Assembly (NCBI GenBank): GCA_015956445.1
Contig: WIUZ02000001.1
Location: 3,596,001-3,660,000, forward strand
Origin: Thelephora terrestris
Lineage: Eukaryota; Basidiomycota; Agaricomycetes; Thelephorales; Thelephoraceae
Direction: 5' to 3'
Length of the DNA stretch: 64,000 nt
Part shown: in pieces, positions 1-11,334 of the stretch
Position numbering within the stretch: position 1 is the stretch's first letter
How the letters are laid out: each line of letters begins with the position of its first letter
Notes under the pieces: model-generated
The model's database searches: none
The model's input: the letters and a program-made list of their open reading frames with translations, nothing else
Told to the model about the DNA's origin: nothing
Position numbers and translations under genes: made by a program

Positions 1-1846
1 CGCTTGCGCCTCCTCATATGTGAAGATGCGCGAGAATTGGGTTGGACCTCTTCCTCCTGGGGTTCCTCATTGATTTCACCTTCATTGTCATTATCCAGGA
101 CAGTGGACAACTCGGACTCGACAAATCCGTGAGCAAACGAGGGCGGTCGTGAGGCAGATCTGGAACCACGCCTCGTGACGGTGTTGTTGAGTGAAGCTTG
201 CCGAGATGCGGGTCTGGATGGAGGGAGGCCGGCGGCGAGAGGATGGCCCTGGGTGGAAGAAATTGAAACCGCGCGGGAGTGACCAGGGACGGAGAAATGG
301 GACGGAAGGTCTTTGGCCCAAGCGCCGAACTCCTCAGCGGACACCCGAGGGCTGTCATCGGAAGAATCTCCGAGAATACAAAACACACGAGTGGCGAGAA
401 AACGTGCGACCGGCATTGTCATCCCGGTAAACCGTTGCATGAAAAAGTTGATCGGGTTCTGGCGATAAAGTTCAAAAGATGTACATGCTCCTTCAGCGGT
501 ATCAGTCCACGGGTTATAGTGATACAGCCTATGCCAAAGGCGGTTCAGCGTATGCCCAGGTGAACAGAAAGGGGTGAAACGTACATATTAATGAGAACGA
601 TGCCAAGTGACCAGACATCCGCAGCACGAGGAGAGTACGTGGGCGCAACGTTGTTCCTGCACTCTAAAAGAGGCAATGAAGCGAATCTGTTTAGTGAATG
701 ATATGGTGGAGGAGTTCGGGATCATACCGTAACTCATATACGGCGCGGACCCGCAGTCCATGTCGGCACACTCAACGTCATTCGTCGACAATCCAAAGTC
801 TGTGAGCTTGACAACAACCTTACGCTCTTGCCTGCCATCTGAAGCCTTGACCCACCCATCGGTGACGATGAAGTTCTCAGGTTTGATGTCCCTATGGAAG
901 ACGTTTACCGCGTGACAAGTGGCAACAGCCTGGCACATCTGAGCGAACATGGAGGAAATGAGGCGTAAGCGAGTGCGCGAGAGCAGTTGGTCCGGGTTGA
1001 GAGAAGACAGAAGGCTTGGAGTAGGGGGAGTGAGCGTCCCAGTAGATGAAGGAGAGGACGGGGGTTCCGGTTCGTAATGGTCACAAGATTGTTCCAAAAA
1101 GTAAAAGAGGTCCTGGCCAGGAACGTATTCGAGAAGCAAAAGGAGATAAGAAGGCGTTTCGAGTGTACGATAGAGGGTGACGATGTTCGGGTGGGTGGGC
1201 AAAGACTGGTGAATCGTTGTCTGGGAGTGGAAGTTAGGATGAAGCAGCGCGGATGATAAAGGTAAGGAAGGCATACCTCGAACATTTGGGCACTCAAAGC
1301 GTCCTTATCAAGGTCAACCTTGGACAGACATTTGAGGGCATATTCGCGACCGTACTTAACCTGGGTAGGGGAGAAGGGGATGTCGTCAAAGTTGACAGCG
1401 CTGATAGGCGAGAGCTCTTCGGTCTGGGGTGGATAACTGGACAGAATCTGACGGACTTGATAGACGACAGCGTAACTTCCGGTACCGAGCGCCTTGACAA
1501 CCTCGAATTTGATGGAAGGGGCATTAAGATCATCGTTGACGTTGCGTTGACTGGCAGGAATAGGGAGAAGGCGGACTCTTTCACCGTAAAAATAGAGACC
1601 TTGGCCGATAACGTCACCTGGGAAGAGAATGTCTTGCATTGGAACGGAAAGAGTGGAAGCGGGTCCCGAAGTGTAGGAAGAGGCGTTCGCACTTGGTGCG
1701 TCGCGGGAGGAAAGAATGGGCGAACGGGGAATGGGACTGGAGGGCGGGCGGCGGGCGGAATATTGGGTACGGGCGTTAGAGGGAGACCTGGAAGAAGCGG
1801 TGACAGAGGGGGAAAGGAAGACGGAGAGCATGAGGTCGGTAGCCAT
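1..1846 (-). CDS. Ran1/Sks1-like serine/threonine protein kinase, 3' end cut by window edge
   Basis: Ser/Thr kinase read as exons 1846-1277, 1220-728, 663-585 and 528 to the left edge (introns 56-64 nt, GT-AG). In order: a Ser/Pro-rich N-tail of about 100 residues, the glycine loop GTGSYAVVY, the ATP-binding lysine in YALKCLSK, the catalytic loop HRDIKPENF, the DFG motif (LTDFGLST), then MSYECRNN and the helix-F motif ADVWSLGIVL. The stretch TGMTMPVARFLATRVFCIL after the core is typical of the fungal Ran1/Pat1/Sks1/Vhs1 group, which links nutrients to meiosis and growth. The C-tail is Ser/Arg-rich and unfinished at position 1. An in-frame ATG at 1960 would add 38 residues; 1846 was chosen because it begins the cleaner N-terminus. 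Family confident; exact orthologue inferred. Confidence 0.88.
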
Positions 1847-2377
1847 GGCGGAACGTTCACTGGTGAGATGGCGACGAGGGCGATCGGAAGGCTCTCTGGA
1901 GCTTAACGTTTCCTTCGAACGAAGGGAGAGGTTAGGCCTCGAGATTGGGTACTGCAACATTCTGGGACCGGTGAGATTGAACGGACAATGAACTTTCTGT
2001 AGTGCTTGTCGAGAGGATAGCAGGAGACGAGGGGCCTGCTAGGAAGAAAGAACAGGTTTTCCAGAACCAATGGGCATGTGCAATAGTAAGATGGTCTCTG
2101 CTTCAGGGGGAGGGAGGGGGAAATGAACGACGCCCCGTCCACGTCGAGTTGCGACCAAGCTCAGATATAAGCTATTGACCTATTCGGGAGAACAGTGAGT
2201 GAGGCGTTGAGAGGAGGAGAGAGTTGAGGAGGAAAGACTGACGACTCGAGGAAGAGAGCAGAGATAGAAGAGGACGGAGAGGAAGGAGGAAGAGGCGGAG
2301 GCGGAGGAGGAGGAGAGAAGAAGGACAGCCATTCGTGATTTGGAAAATGACCATATGGCGCATGCGGATGACATTTA
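1847..2377. other. Intergenic stretch with purine/pyrimidine-biased tract
   Basis: No gene is supported between the kinase start and the UTP6 stop. From about 2193 to 2330 the plus strand is almost pure purine (GAGGA and GGAGGC runs), so the minus strand is a CT tract. Such tracts are common in fungal core promoters and this one lies upstream of the minus-strand kinase. It also lies directly past the shortened 3' end of UTP6. ORFs through it are serine-rich artefacts of the tract. Confidence 0.5.
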
Positions 2378-3438
2378 CTATTTCAGGATAATTGATATTA
2401 CGCTCTCAACCAGCCGTCCACGTGTCTCATCGTCAGTCAGCGGATACTCCGAAATACCATCTGCTACATTTTTGATGAAAACATGATTATCCTTCCCGAT
2501 TTCTAAAATCATTATTTTAGTTTTTAAACACAAAAATAAAATGAAAACTCCACCTTTAATCGCGTTCTCAATGATCGCCTGGACTATTCCACCCTGAACG
2601 ACTTCGTTCGAAGCTTCGACGCCTTTATCTTTCAATTGCTGGATGTACCCCATCTCCAGCTTCACCCATTCTATCCACAGTCGCTCGTCGCTCGAGTTCA
2701 TCCGAATCCCTCTTTCCATCATCGTCCGTGCCCCAGCCATGTTCCCCATCTTCATTTCCCGGTTCGCCGACATCACGTACAGCCAACTCTCGGTAGGATG
2801 CATTTGAATCGCCCTTGATGAGAACAATAAATAGCCTTTGCTTTCTCTTTGTGATTCACACTTACCTTGCGGTGATCTTGCCACCGAGCGCCTTGGCTCC
2901 CACCTTCTCCGCAACCCTGATGTATTCCATCCAAAGCCCAACGTCGCCTTTGAACTTTCTTACCGCTCGCTCGAAGATCTGGAACACCCTCTTGACGATC
3001 CCGTAATCAGACAGTGTCCGTCGTGATCCTTCCTCTGTCAACGTACCGTATCAGCGGTCCATTCCCATCGATGGCCTGTGCGCCAGATCTACAGGCCCAC
3101 ACTCACTGATCTTCCCCACACGCTTCCGCCTCAACCGCTCCAAATCCATCTCGTACGCCGCATACCGTAGAAAATCACTCTTCCTGGCAACTCGCCGAAC
3201 CAGGGCCATCTCAAACTCTCGCCGTTTCTTCATGATCACCTTTGCTTCCGTCTGTCCCCCTTACGTCAAACTCGTTCGGCGATGGAAAAAAGTTTTAGGA
3301 AAGTACACACTCGACTGAACAGCCCCTTGTCCATCCAATCCTTCAACTCGGCGAGCATCTACAACCATAAGTTTGACACGCCACATGAAATAAATTTTCA
3401 CAACGCACCTGCTCTTGCTGGAACTCAACTCTCTCCAT
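2378..3438 (-). CDS. UTP6: U3 snoRNP protein Utp6 (HAT repeats), apparently C-terminally truncated
   Basis: Six exons: 3438-3409, 3358-3311, 3251-3107, 3034-2866, 2813-2554, 2463-2378, giving 245 aa. The N-terminus MERVEFQQEQMLAELKD and the block VIMKKRREFEMALVRRVARK are the Utp6 signature. HAT-type helical repeats follow (RVFQIFERAVRKFKGD, ESWLYVMSANREMKMGN, RLWIEWVKLEMGYI). Utp6 belongs to the small-subunit processome, which cleaves pre-rRNA in the nucleolus. The model ends after ISEYPLTDDETRGRLVES, about half the length expected (yeast Utp6 is about 440 aa; many other family members are longer), and no C-terminal repeats are readable downstream. It is therefore either truncated, a pseudogene, or missing a far exon I cannot see. 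It is divergent from the gene at 3721, with 282 bp between starts. Confidence 0.8.
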
Positions 3439-3720
3439 CTTTGTATCGCTCCAAAGTTCAGGGCTATCGCAAGGATTCTCGACGTAAAAGCTAAGATGGT
3501 GTTGTGTATTGGATTGGTCAAAGTTGCGGAGTGGCACAAGGTGGTGATTTGGAGAAAAGAAAATTATTTTTATTTTTTGTTCTCTTGGTATATGTAAGTC
3601 CGTAACGGCCGTTACAGCCAACGGGATACACCCAACCAAGAAGTGGCCGTCATCGTTCTCTCATCTCTTTCTCGGTGACCACGACTCTCTCCTCCTCTCC
3701 TTCTTGGCCGTCTAGGGAAT

Positions 3721-5909
3721 ATGCCGAGCAAACACCATCGTCCTGCTGTCCTCCAGAGGCGCTCGACCTCAGGGTCCAACACCAAGTTGACTTTGAGCGG
3801 CCTCAATCTTCAAAAGGTCGATACCAGTTCCAACTTCCAGCTCCAAGTTGCTTTGAATAATGCCACGAAAGACCTACCTAGGGGCAAGGGAAAGAAGTTG
3901 GCCGGTGGACGCTCAAACGTTTGTTATGAATCTGCCTTTCAATTCTATCACTCTAAGCCTAAAACCGTCCGTTCCTTCTGTTCCTTCTGTCACAGCAACC
4001 CCCAAGTAGGACGGCGAGTGATCAACAAATCAGATCATCCTCTAAATTGCATCTGCAACAGCAGCAACAACGCACGGCGACTGGCGCCACCCGTTACACC
4101 TCCTCCCAACTCGCCGACACCGCCACCGAGAACGCTCACGGCAAGAAATCCGGCTTCACCCTCGCCAGTCCCGTAATCGCTTCTAAGGAAATCGAAGGTG
4201 ACGGCGACTCAGACGAATGGGTCTCAAGCGAGAGTCTGTCCGTAACCCCCCAGAATCAATCATCCGACTCGGAGGCTGACGATGAGGACGATGACGTTGT
4301 TCGACGCCTCCCTGCGAATCTAAACCTTACCGGCGCAGCCCACGTTGCAATTTCACCGGATGATCGGGAACCACCCACACCGACCCTCCCGCAGGCAAGG
4401 ATACAACCACCCACCCCGGTGAACAATGTGAAAGAGCAACCGCATCACCGGTCACCAACTGCCCTCCCCCCGAGTGACCCAGTTGGTGCTGTCGGCGGGC
4501 ACGATAGGGAGACGTTCGCTGTATCCAATGCAAATCATCAGTTGGGGGATCAAGATTATCCGCACCATCATGCGCGTCTGGAAGAAGGTCTCGCAGCGAC
4601 GCCACGTCCACGTGCCACAGTTGATCGAGATACTGGCGAGCCCTCCCGCCATCTTCTCCCTGCCCCTCTCCCTAGCTCTCCCCTCGGTCCCGATTCTACC
4701 GCTCAGAGGCCATCCGCCGTCAGTTCTCGCCTCAGAGAACACGCTCTAGATCGACCGCAGCAGACGATCTCATCAGTCCATTCAGTCCCGCAGCTCAATC
4801 CCCATATCACCAGCGACAGGTCGCCAGGGCTGAAGGCCGACAACAACCTACAGGGTCGAGATAACATCACTATGACACAGGTGAGCGAAGATCCTCTCAT
4901 CCGTATAACCACCAAACCCTCTTATGTTTGAAACACCGCGTGCTTCCGGAATCCCACCTTATATTAATTCCTGCTAACAAATCTTCCTCATCGTCATCAG
5001 AAACAGCATCAACAACAGCCCCGGCCACCCACTCCAACCCGCCTGAAAAAGTTTCCGCTCAGTTCCCCTCCAAGCCCGACCCATAACAGGGATAAGGCTA
5101 CAGGCGATTTCTCCCAAGCTGAACGGTCAGGAACCGCTAAGCGATCCGGAACTCGTCCTCCATCGCTGTACTCTCTTCAGCCGGGCAAGAGTGACTGTCC
5201 CGCTGTGATGACACGGCCACACCCACTCATCCGCGGATCATCTCCAATGACCGGGTCTTCGTCGAATCCCAACGCCATCAACATCGGAATCTCCAACGGT
5301 TCCGCTCATCAGAACGGCATCTCAACAGTAGCTTTTGGGTCTGGGATAGGCAAGCTAGCACCGCTGACGACCATTACCGCTGCGCCTTCGGTTTCTTCCT
5401 CACCGCCGAGTTTATCTCCGATCAGCGCAATGCACAAGGCGAAGGAAGAGGCCGAGGTCAAGGAGAGACTGAGAAGGCAGAGCATTGCCTCTGTGTCTTC
5501 TGTGAACACTCAGCGGTCGTTGGGCAGGGCCGCGGGTTATGAATACGCCAATCAGGGATCAGGCCCCCGGCACCCACGAGAAAGGACCTTCTCGACCCTG
5601 TCCTCCTCCTCCTACGCCGCTCTATCGGCATTATATCCTTCTTACAGCCAACAGAGCACCTCTTCCCCATATTCACCGAAATCCCCCGGTGGCCCTTCCC
5701 ACCATTCTGGCCCCTCTTACGGGTTCACCAGTAGCTTCCCTTCTACGGAAGGGGATAACGTCAGCGGGCCGACCGCGTCAGAGCTGATGCACATGCTGTT
5801 ACCTGCACCGTATCTGAGCGCGCATATGACGGTTTTGAAAGGCCGGAGCCCGATTACAGAGGCAGTGGAGAGGGTATCGAGAGCTAGGAAGGCACAGTCA
5901 TCGCAGTAG
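3721..5909 (+). CDS. Large disordered protein, possibly DUF3295/GATA-like nitrogen regulator type
   Basis: Three exons, 3721-3918, 3996-4880 and 5001-5909 (introns 77 and 120 nt), giving 663 aa. The product is rich in Ser, Pro, Gln and Thr, with an acidic patch (residues around SDSEADDEDDD), a Gln run and several Ser clusters, and no transmembrane segment. The motif SDEWVSSESLSVTPQ and the ordered C-terminus GPTASELMHMLLPAPYLSAH resemble basidiomycete proteins carrying the fungal DUF3295 region, which often follows an areA GATA-like domain. No zinc finger is seen, so a role in nitrogen/TOR signalling is a guess. Codon phase across both introns is clean and the gene looks real. It shares its upstream region with UTP6. 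Confidence 0.75.
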
Positions 5910-8900
5910 ATGACCACACTTTTCTCGGCCCGTACGTCCCCACTTCGTTGCCTCCTCTGCATGCATTCCCCACCTCCATCCAATTCCCCTTCGAACCTTT
6001 CACCATGGCATTATTTTTTGGACTCGAGTAGTGAACCGCCGTTTCGTTGTTTATAAATGCTTTGTATGTCCTCCCTCGCTCTCTATGTTCGGCGTGTAAC
6101 CTATGTCTCCATATAGTATACATTTTCCCTTTTGTAGAAAGCTAATCGAAGGTTCCATTGCTTCCACTGGTCGGATGGGTCATTGGTGGGATTGAGATCC
6201 ATATTTGAGACACGCCCACGAGGTGCTTTGCCGTTATAGATCGGCAGTTGTAGCGGTTGTCGTGCCTTACCCGCGTGGACACCTCTTGGGTTTTGGAGTA
6301 CATAAAGCGTTTTCCTGGCCGCGAGTTCCGATTCCATGTTGCAACTGTCATCCCTATCTCCATGTGGAAAGGTAAAAACTATAACTGGTCTACTCAGTAA
6401 CCGCCTCAGCCTTGGTCGCACGCGTACCCAGGCCCGACCGCGCCTGGGAAGGTGCCTACCTGAGGTACTCCCTTTGGTCCATTGCCGTACGTCTGTAGCT
6501 GGGAGCCTGGAGGGAAGTTGGAGGTAACACCGTACGTTATCGGCGGCCGCTGTTGCTATAGGAAGCGCTTCCGCAGTCTTATCTTACCGTGGGGAAGGTA
6601 CGCGGTATACGCTTCGATGATGGTCGATGGAGCCTCAATATAACACGAAATCAAGCTCTACCGGCTACTGCCGACCTTCATGTTTGCGGTGGATAAGCGA
6701 TACTTGGTATTCACCTACGTTCATCTGCTCATTCGCCTTCAAGCTCCGCTGTTCGACGCTCAACATCCGGTTAATTTTCCACCGTTCAGGTATGTAATCC
6801 GCTCGGTACCTGTTTTCGAAGGTTTCCCACCCCACGTGTGCAGGGATTTCTGATTGACGAGCTCGTGTAGAGTGGGATCGGATCTAGGGGGTTTCGGACC
6901 TGAGGACGAAATGGGATGCGCCTTTTGGATGGAAGTTAAGTTACACAGTTCTTCTGGGCTTCTGGACCATATGTGGTCGGAGGACCTTTGTGGCTTGGTT
7001 CCCCCGGACTAGCTGGTCTAGACCGTCCTTCAATGGGGAAGTCTAGTTCTGATGTCTGATGGATCCCACGGTCGGACTTTACCCTCATGCTAGGACTAGG
7101 CTGGACTCAGTGATTGGCATTAACGTCGTTGTGACTTTGCATATCCCCATGGGTCAACAGCAAGCGACTCTCGTCCACGCGCACGCAGGCAATCTTGGGG
7201 TCGGAGAACGACCCTCGACCCTCACACCCACCCGATCTCTGGAGTCTTGTCTTGCGCTCTCCATTCTCCGGCCCATGCCGAAGCCGCCGCCAGTGTGGTC
7301 CGCCGTGGAGTCGATAAGGCCGCGCGGATCCAGCAACAACTCTAACGGTTCCACCCCACCGGGCACGACCCTTCAGGCTGCCTTTCCCCGCTTCTTAAAT
7401 CACGCCCAGGCGAGGTCGAGGGGCTCGGTTTCACTTCTAGCATTTCACTTTGCTAACGCGTTGCGACCAGATCCTTGATTATCGGTGTCTGTTGGCCTGA
7501 TGCGGGCGGTCGACGATCAACGTTTTTTTCATTTCTTGTTTTATTAGGCACCTGATCCACGATTGTGACAGTGTTCTGGGACCCCATGCATGACTCTATA
7601 TGAATACAGATGTGAGTCAGAAGGAGAAGGAGACCGTGAATCCGCTACGAGTCTCATTGCGACTTCCGTTCGCCGCCGTCTTAATATTGACAATGCGCCA
7701 CGGAAGAGGTTTCATATTAGTTTGGCGAGGGGGCGCACTGTTTGGAGTGGAACATCGTGGGTGCTGCGAAACCGGGGTTCCGCTTGGATAGTCACCTACG
7801 CTAACCGAATTCTGCTGACGAACACAACCGGCGCGGTGACCGTGTGTGGGTCCACGCTACGTCCTACGCAGGGACTTCTTCCTTTGTTCCCGGTCTCGGA
7901 TTTATGGACATTGGGCGTTGAGTATTGAATCTTGGACGAGGTTTAGGTGAGATCCCCTTTATGATACATAAAGGGGCTCAAACTTCCAGTAGAAAATGCA
8001 AGTCACTGCACGCTGAAATCTAAGCGCTCGCGCTCAGCGCTCAGCACGTACTTTTGATATGGCAGAACTTGGCAAAGCGACAATGGCTCTTCACAACTGC
8101 AGCGGTTCCAATGGCGGAGGAACCTGATTGATGATTCGAACTCGCCACAATCCGTCAAATAGGGATCCGCGTAGCCGTTTTTGCGGAACCGGCCTAGGAT
8201 CAAAATCTGACGAACGTCCCCGGCAGCAACATAAAGGGAAGCAAGGCGGATTTACCACTGGTTACTAGTGCCTTGTGGAATCCCCTCATACTTCTCAAAT
8301 CCTTTATGGTGCAATTGAGGTCCAGAGATTGTCATCGTCCAACTTGCGCCCTTGAACGGGCTGATGAATGAGTGGGGTCGGCAGATATGTGGGGTTTTAT
8401 CGTCCGTTATGCGTTTGCTGACGAAGTGTACCGGCAGTGACTCTCCGCAAGTTGATTTCTCGATCAGCCGTGGCAGATATAAAGAGATAACTGGGAGCAG
8501 CCTCTGTCACACATAACCCCAGGTCGTCGGGACTCATGCTCTCTTTTCATCTCTCAAAGGGATTGCACTTCCCTCGCGCTGGCCGACGACTCCTAATTAG
8601 GCGTAACTCAGACTTGCTAGGAAGGAACCCGAGCCGCTCTTTCTACGAACCTGGCGTTGGTCCGGAGTTTTCGAGCTGGTCGGTGAAGGACTGCGTCTTT
8701 GTCGTACTTGCCTGGTCGGTTAGCCTCGTTTCAGCACATGGTTTGTTTCATCAGTGTCAGCAGTTGCAGATGTATAGCTCATCTTTTGTGTTCGTAAGTC
8801 ACTATATCATACCTCAGATCAGGGAGGCTGACGGGGGGTGGGAAAAGAGTGGTTTCACCCGTCGATCGAAGGGTTGGAGAAGGTACGGGAAAGGCGGCGA

Positions 8901-9059
8901 CCGATGGATCGAAGCCTGAGTGAGAACCAACATTAGAGCTGTGTACCACAATGTAACTATCCCCGCATGCACATTTACAACCTTGACATTTCCCCCTGCT
9001 CATTCCACCGTGTTCGGGAAGGTGAGGAAAGACGCGGATCATCGATCAGGCTCAGCAGC
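5910..9059. other. Gene-poor region
   Basis: About 3.1 kb without a convincing gene. The first 200 bases are probably the 3' UTR of the preceding gene. An open frame at 8536-8919 (plus, 127 codons) has a TATA-like box (ATATAAAG, 477-484 of the 8-kb block) about 50 bp upstream, but its protein matches nothing I know and its composition is unlike the confident genes, so it is not called. A perfect hairpin lies at 7954-7976. No tRNA or transposon ends were recognised. Confidence 0.5.
7954..7976. repeat. Perfect 10-bp inverted repeat
   Basis: CCCCTTTATG at 7954-7963 and its exact reverse complement CATAAAGGGG at 7967-7976 are separated by three bases (ATA). The arms do not extend beyond 10 bp. 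It lies in a gene-poor stretch and no function can be assigned. It could be a chance hairpin or the remnant of a small inverted-repeat element. Confidence 0.7.
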
Positions 9060-9228
9060 CCTCGATCGTGAAGCTGCCATTTGATCCTCCATGAAGGTGG
9101 TTTCGGACGCATGGAACCCATGATTTGGAGACAAGACAACACCCTTTGAGTTTTTCGGGTTCGCCGTGGTGGAGGTCGACGATGTAGTCGCAAATTTCTG
9201 GTGGGAGGCGGGACTTCGTGGTTGACAA
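9060..9228 (-). pseudogene. F-box domain fragment (decayed paralogue)
   Basis: The minus strand reads SRLPPEICDYIVDLHHGEPE followed by KGCCLVSKSWVPCVRNHLHG, a textbook basidiomycete F-box start (LPxEIxDYIIDxLHxxPxxLxxCCLVSRSWxxxxRxHLF). Where the paralogue has ATG this copy has TTG (9228-9226), and the frame closes about 20 codons past the F-box. Only the N-terminal F-box remains. It lies just downstream of the intact F-box gene at 9433-10591, so it is probably a relic of a tandem array. Confidence 0.7.
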
Positions 9229-9432
9229 TCAGTATGGCGAGTCGCATGCCCGCCAGCCAGTGTCTGGGAGGGGGCTCATCGTCGCGTTCTTGCTAGACAA
9301 GTCTCACTTGCCCGATTGCCTTGAGGTCGTGCTCTGGTTTGGTGTTACGATTAAGTAAAACTGACCCCAAGTCCCTGTACATATGTTCGTTCACCCACGA
9401 CCATAACGACCCATAACGCTTATCCAGTCACT

Positions 9433-10591
9433 TCATATCTCCTCCACTTTGATTATCCCTCTTTTCATCATCTCCGAAAACAACCTCTCGACGCGCTTAT
9501 GTCTCCCCTCACCCGCTTCTCCCCCGATGTACATGACCCGGGTGTCAAACGCGGTATACTCCCTCAGTTGGGCAAGAAAGCGATCGACGTCCATCCACCG
9601 CCTGTGGATTTCTTCAAACCCATTGACATAGTAGTCATCGATAATGACGCAGATAGAGATCTGCTGGAGATCTTTGTGGTCGGACGTGAGGGTTTTGAGC
9701 GCCATGACGGTCGATACGTCACGGAGGCTCTCGAGTTGGAGTGCGACTTCTTTGAGCTTCGTCGCTCTAGAGAAATCGATCGGACTCGCAACTGATGCCT
9801 CTGGCGCAAGATTGATTTAAGCTTGCGAGCTGGTCCCAGAACGGCGAAGGGATGGAAAACTCACCGATGATCTTGCGGTGAAGACGCACATACTGGAGGG
9901 TGTCAGCGCAACCGTCCACCAAAGCCTTTATCCACCGAAGATCGCGCTCGATATACCACGTGCAGTCAATGCTCCGAAATCGAACGCCGTTCGGCAGGGC
10001 TAATAATTCGCGTAAGATGGGTCCTATCCCTCGGGTCCAAAGATTTTGAAAGGTCCCGGTCAACGGTGGGGAGGTCGAAGGTTGGGAGACTGCGCAAGCG
10101 TCGTCCGAGTCGTCGCGTACTGAGCCTGTTATGCTCAAGTCCTCGAGTAAGGGTAGGGAACGAACGATCTTGAGAATGTGTGAGGGTAATAAAGGCGCGA
10201 CAGCTATGCAAAGAGGTTCGAGAATTATGAGAACTTGTGAGGGGAAGTGAAAACGTGGGTTGTCCGTACAGGACCACATCTTCAACTCCACAACGCGCGA
10301 GAATGCCTGGGTCCAATCGCACTTTCCTGAGGCCTTGGCAAAGACTCTTGGGCCGTTGACGACCAGACGACGGGTGTAAAATGCAGGAGAGTTGAGGGGG
10401 TTCGGAAATGCCCTTTCCCACTTCTCGGGGAGAGTGGAGGAGTTGAAACTAACCTGGCCGAAAAGGTGTTTCCTGCTGCAGTGAATCCATGATCTGGAGA
10501 CGAGGCAACATTGCATGAGGGTAAAGGGGTCATCATGTAGGTAGTCGAGAATGTAATCCGTGACATCTCGTGGGAGGTGAATACTCGACAT
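9433..10591 (-). CDS. F-box protein
   Basis: Two exons, 10591-9865 and 9800-9433 (64-nt intron), giving 364 aa. The N-terminal F-box is at residues 4-45: LPRDVTDYILDYLHDD then QCCLVSRSWIHCSRKHLFG. The remainder has leucine-rich, weakly repeated beta/alpha character (LRRLV-like turns, SLPLLEDLSITGS), as in the large mushroom families of F-box/LRR-like proteins. F-box proteins bind Skp1 and bring substrates to SCF ubiquitin ligases; the substrate here cannot be predicted. ATG 10591 was chosen because it directly precedes the F-box; an in-frame ATG at 10696 would add 35 poorly conserved residues. Decayed relatives lie on both sides (9060-9228, 10937-11300). Confidence 0.82.
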
Positions 10592-10936
10592 CGTGGTTTC
10601 TATCCAAAGGGCGTATACAAGATCGCCGCACGCGCCAAACACCCCCCGAAAAATCATAGGCGATGAGCCCTGCACCAAGTTGCGCCTTACAAACACTTAT
10701 TCGAAGGCCGCGCAGACAGACCCAGAATCAGTGGCCGATTTTCGTCCACGCCCAAGACTATCAACGGTTCCCAAATATCGAGGGCCTTGGTGAGAATTGG
10801 CTGAACAGGAAAGAGAGATCTCCTTGATTGATGTTAGGCGGATACTTATGGGCCCCAATCAGTCCATGTATATGTGTTCATTCACCGCCGTGGATTCGCA
10901 TGCACGGCCGCCGGCGAACGGAAAAGCCGCCCCAGT

Positions 10937-11300
10937 CACATCATAATCCATCCACCTGGATTATCCCTCTCTTCGTCATCTCCGGAAACAACCTTTCGAC
11001 GCGCTCATGTATCCTCTCACGCACTTCTCCCGTGACCGGGTGTCAAATGCGGTATACTCCCGCAGTTGGACAAGAAAACGATCAAGGCCCATCCACTGCC
11101 TGTGGATTTCTTCAAACCATGACTCAATAGCTTGTCTTACCACGCTGGTCGTATAAACCCTCCGCACTGGTATACACAGCGTCTTAAGGTTTGTTTGCCC
11201 CCCGGGCAGACTTTCCAACTTCTCCGTTGCTTTGCGATTACACGGCAAGTCGCGGGAATTGACAAACTCGCTCGAAATATTCCAGTCCACATCCCTAGCC
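10937..11300 (-). pseudogene. Decayed duplicate of the F-box gene's 3' end
   Basis: Positions 10950-11125 closely match 9442-9625, the last exon of the intact F-box gene: both encode FEEIHRxWMxxDRFLxQLREYTAFDTR on the minus strand. Similarity continues into the 3' flank (around 10830-10890 against 9345-9405). The copy then loses the reading frame within the region matching the final 40 codons and has no F-box, so it is a broken partial duplicate. Further upstream only weak resemblance remains (LKTLCIPVRRVYTT against LQQISICVIIDDYY). Confidence 0.72.
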
Positions 11301-11334
11301 CTCAGCGGTCTTTTTTTCGGGGTGACGCTGGCTG

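Noticed and set aside
1253-1906. 217-codon plus-strand ORF opposite the kinase
   Set aside because: Gly/Arg-rich antisense shadow of the kinase N-terminal exon, whose motifs are unmistakable.
8536-8919. Plus-strand ORF of 127 codons with TATA-like box upstream
   Set aside because: No motif, no splice context and composition unlike the confident genes; left as uncalled within the gene-poor region.
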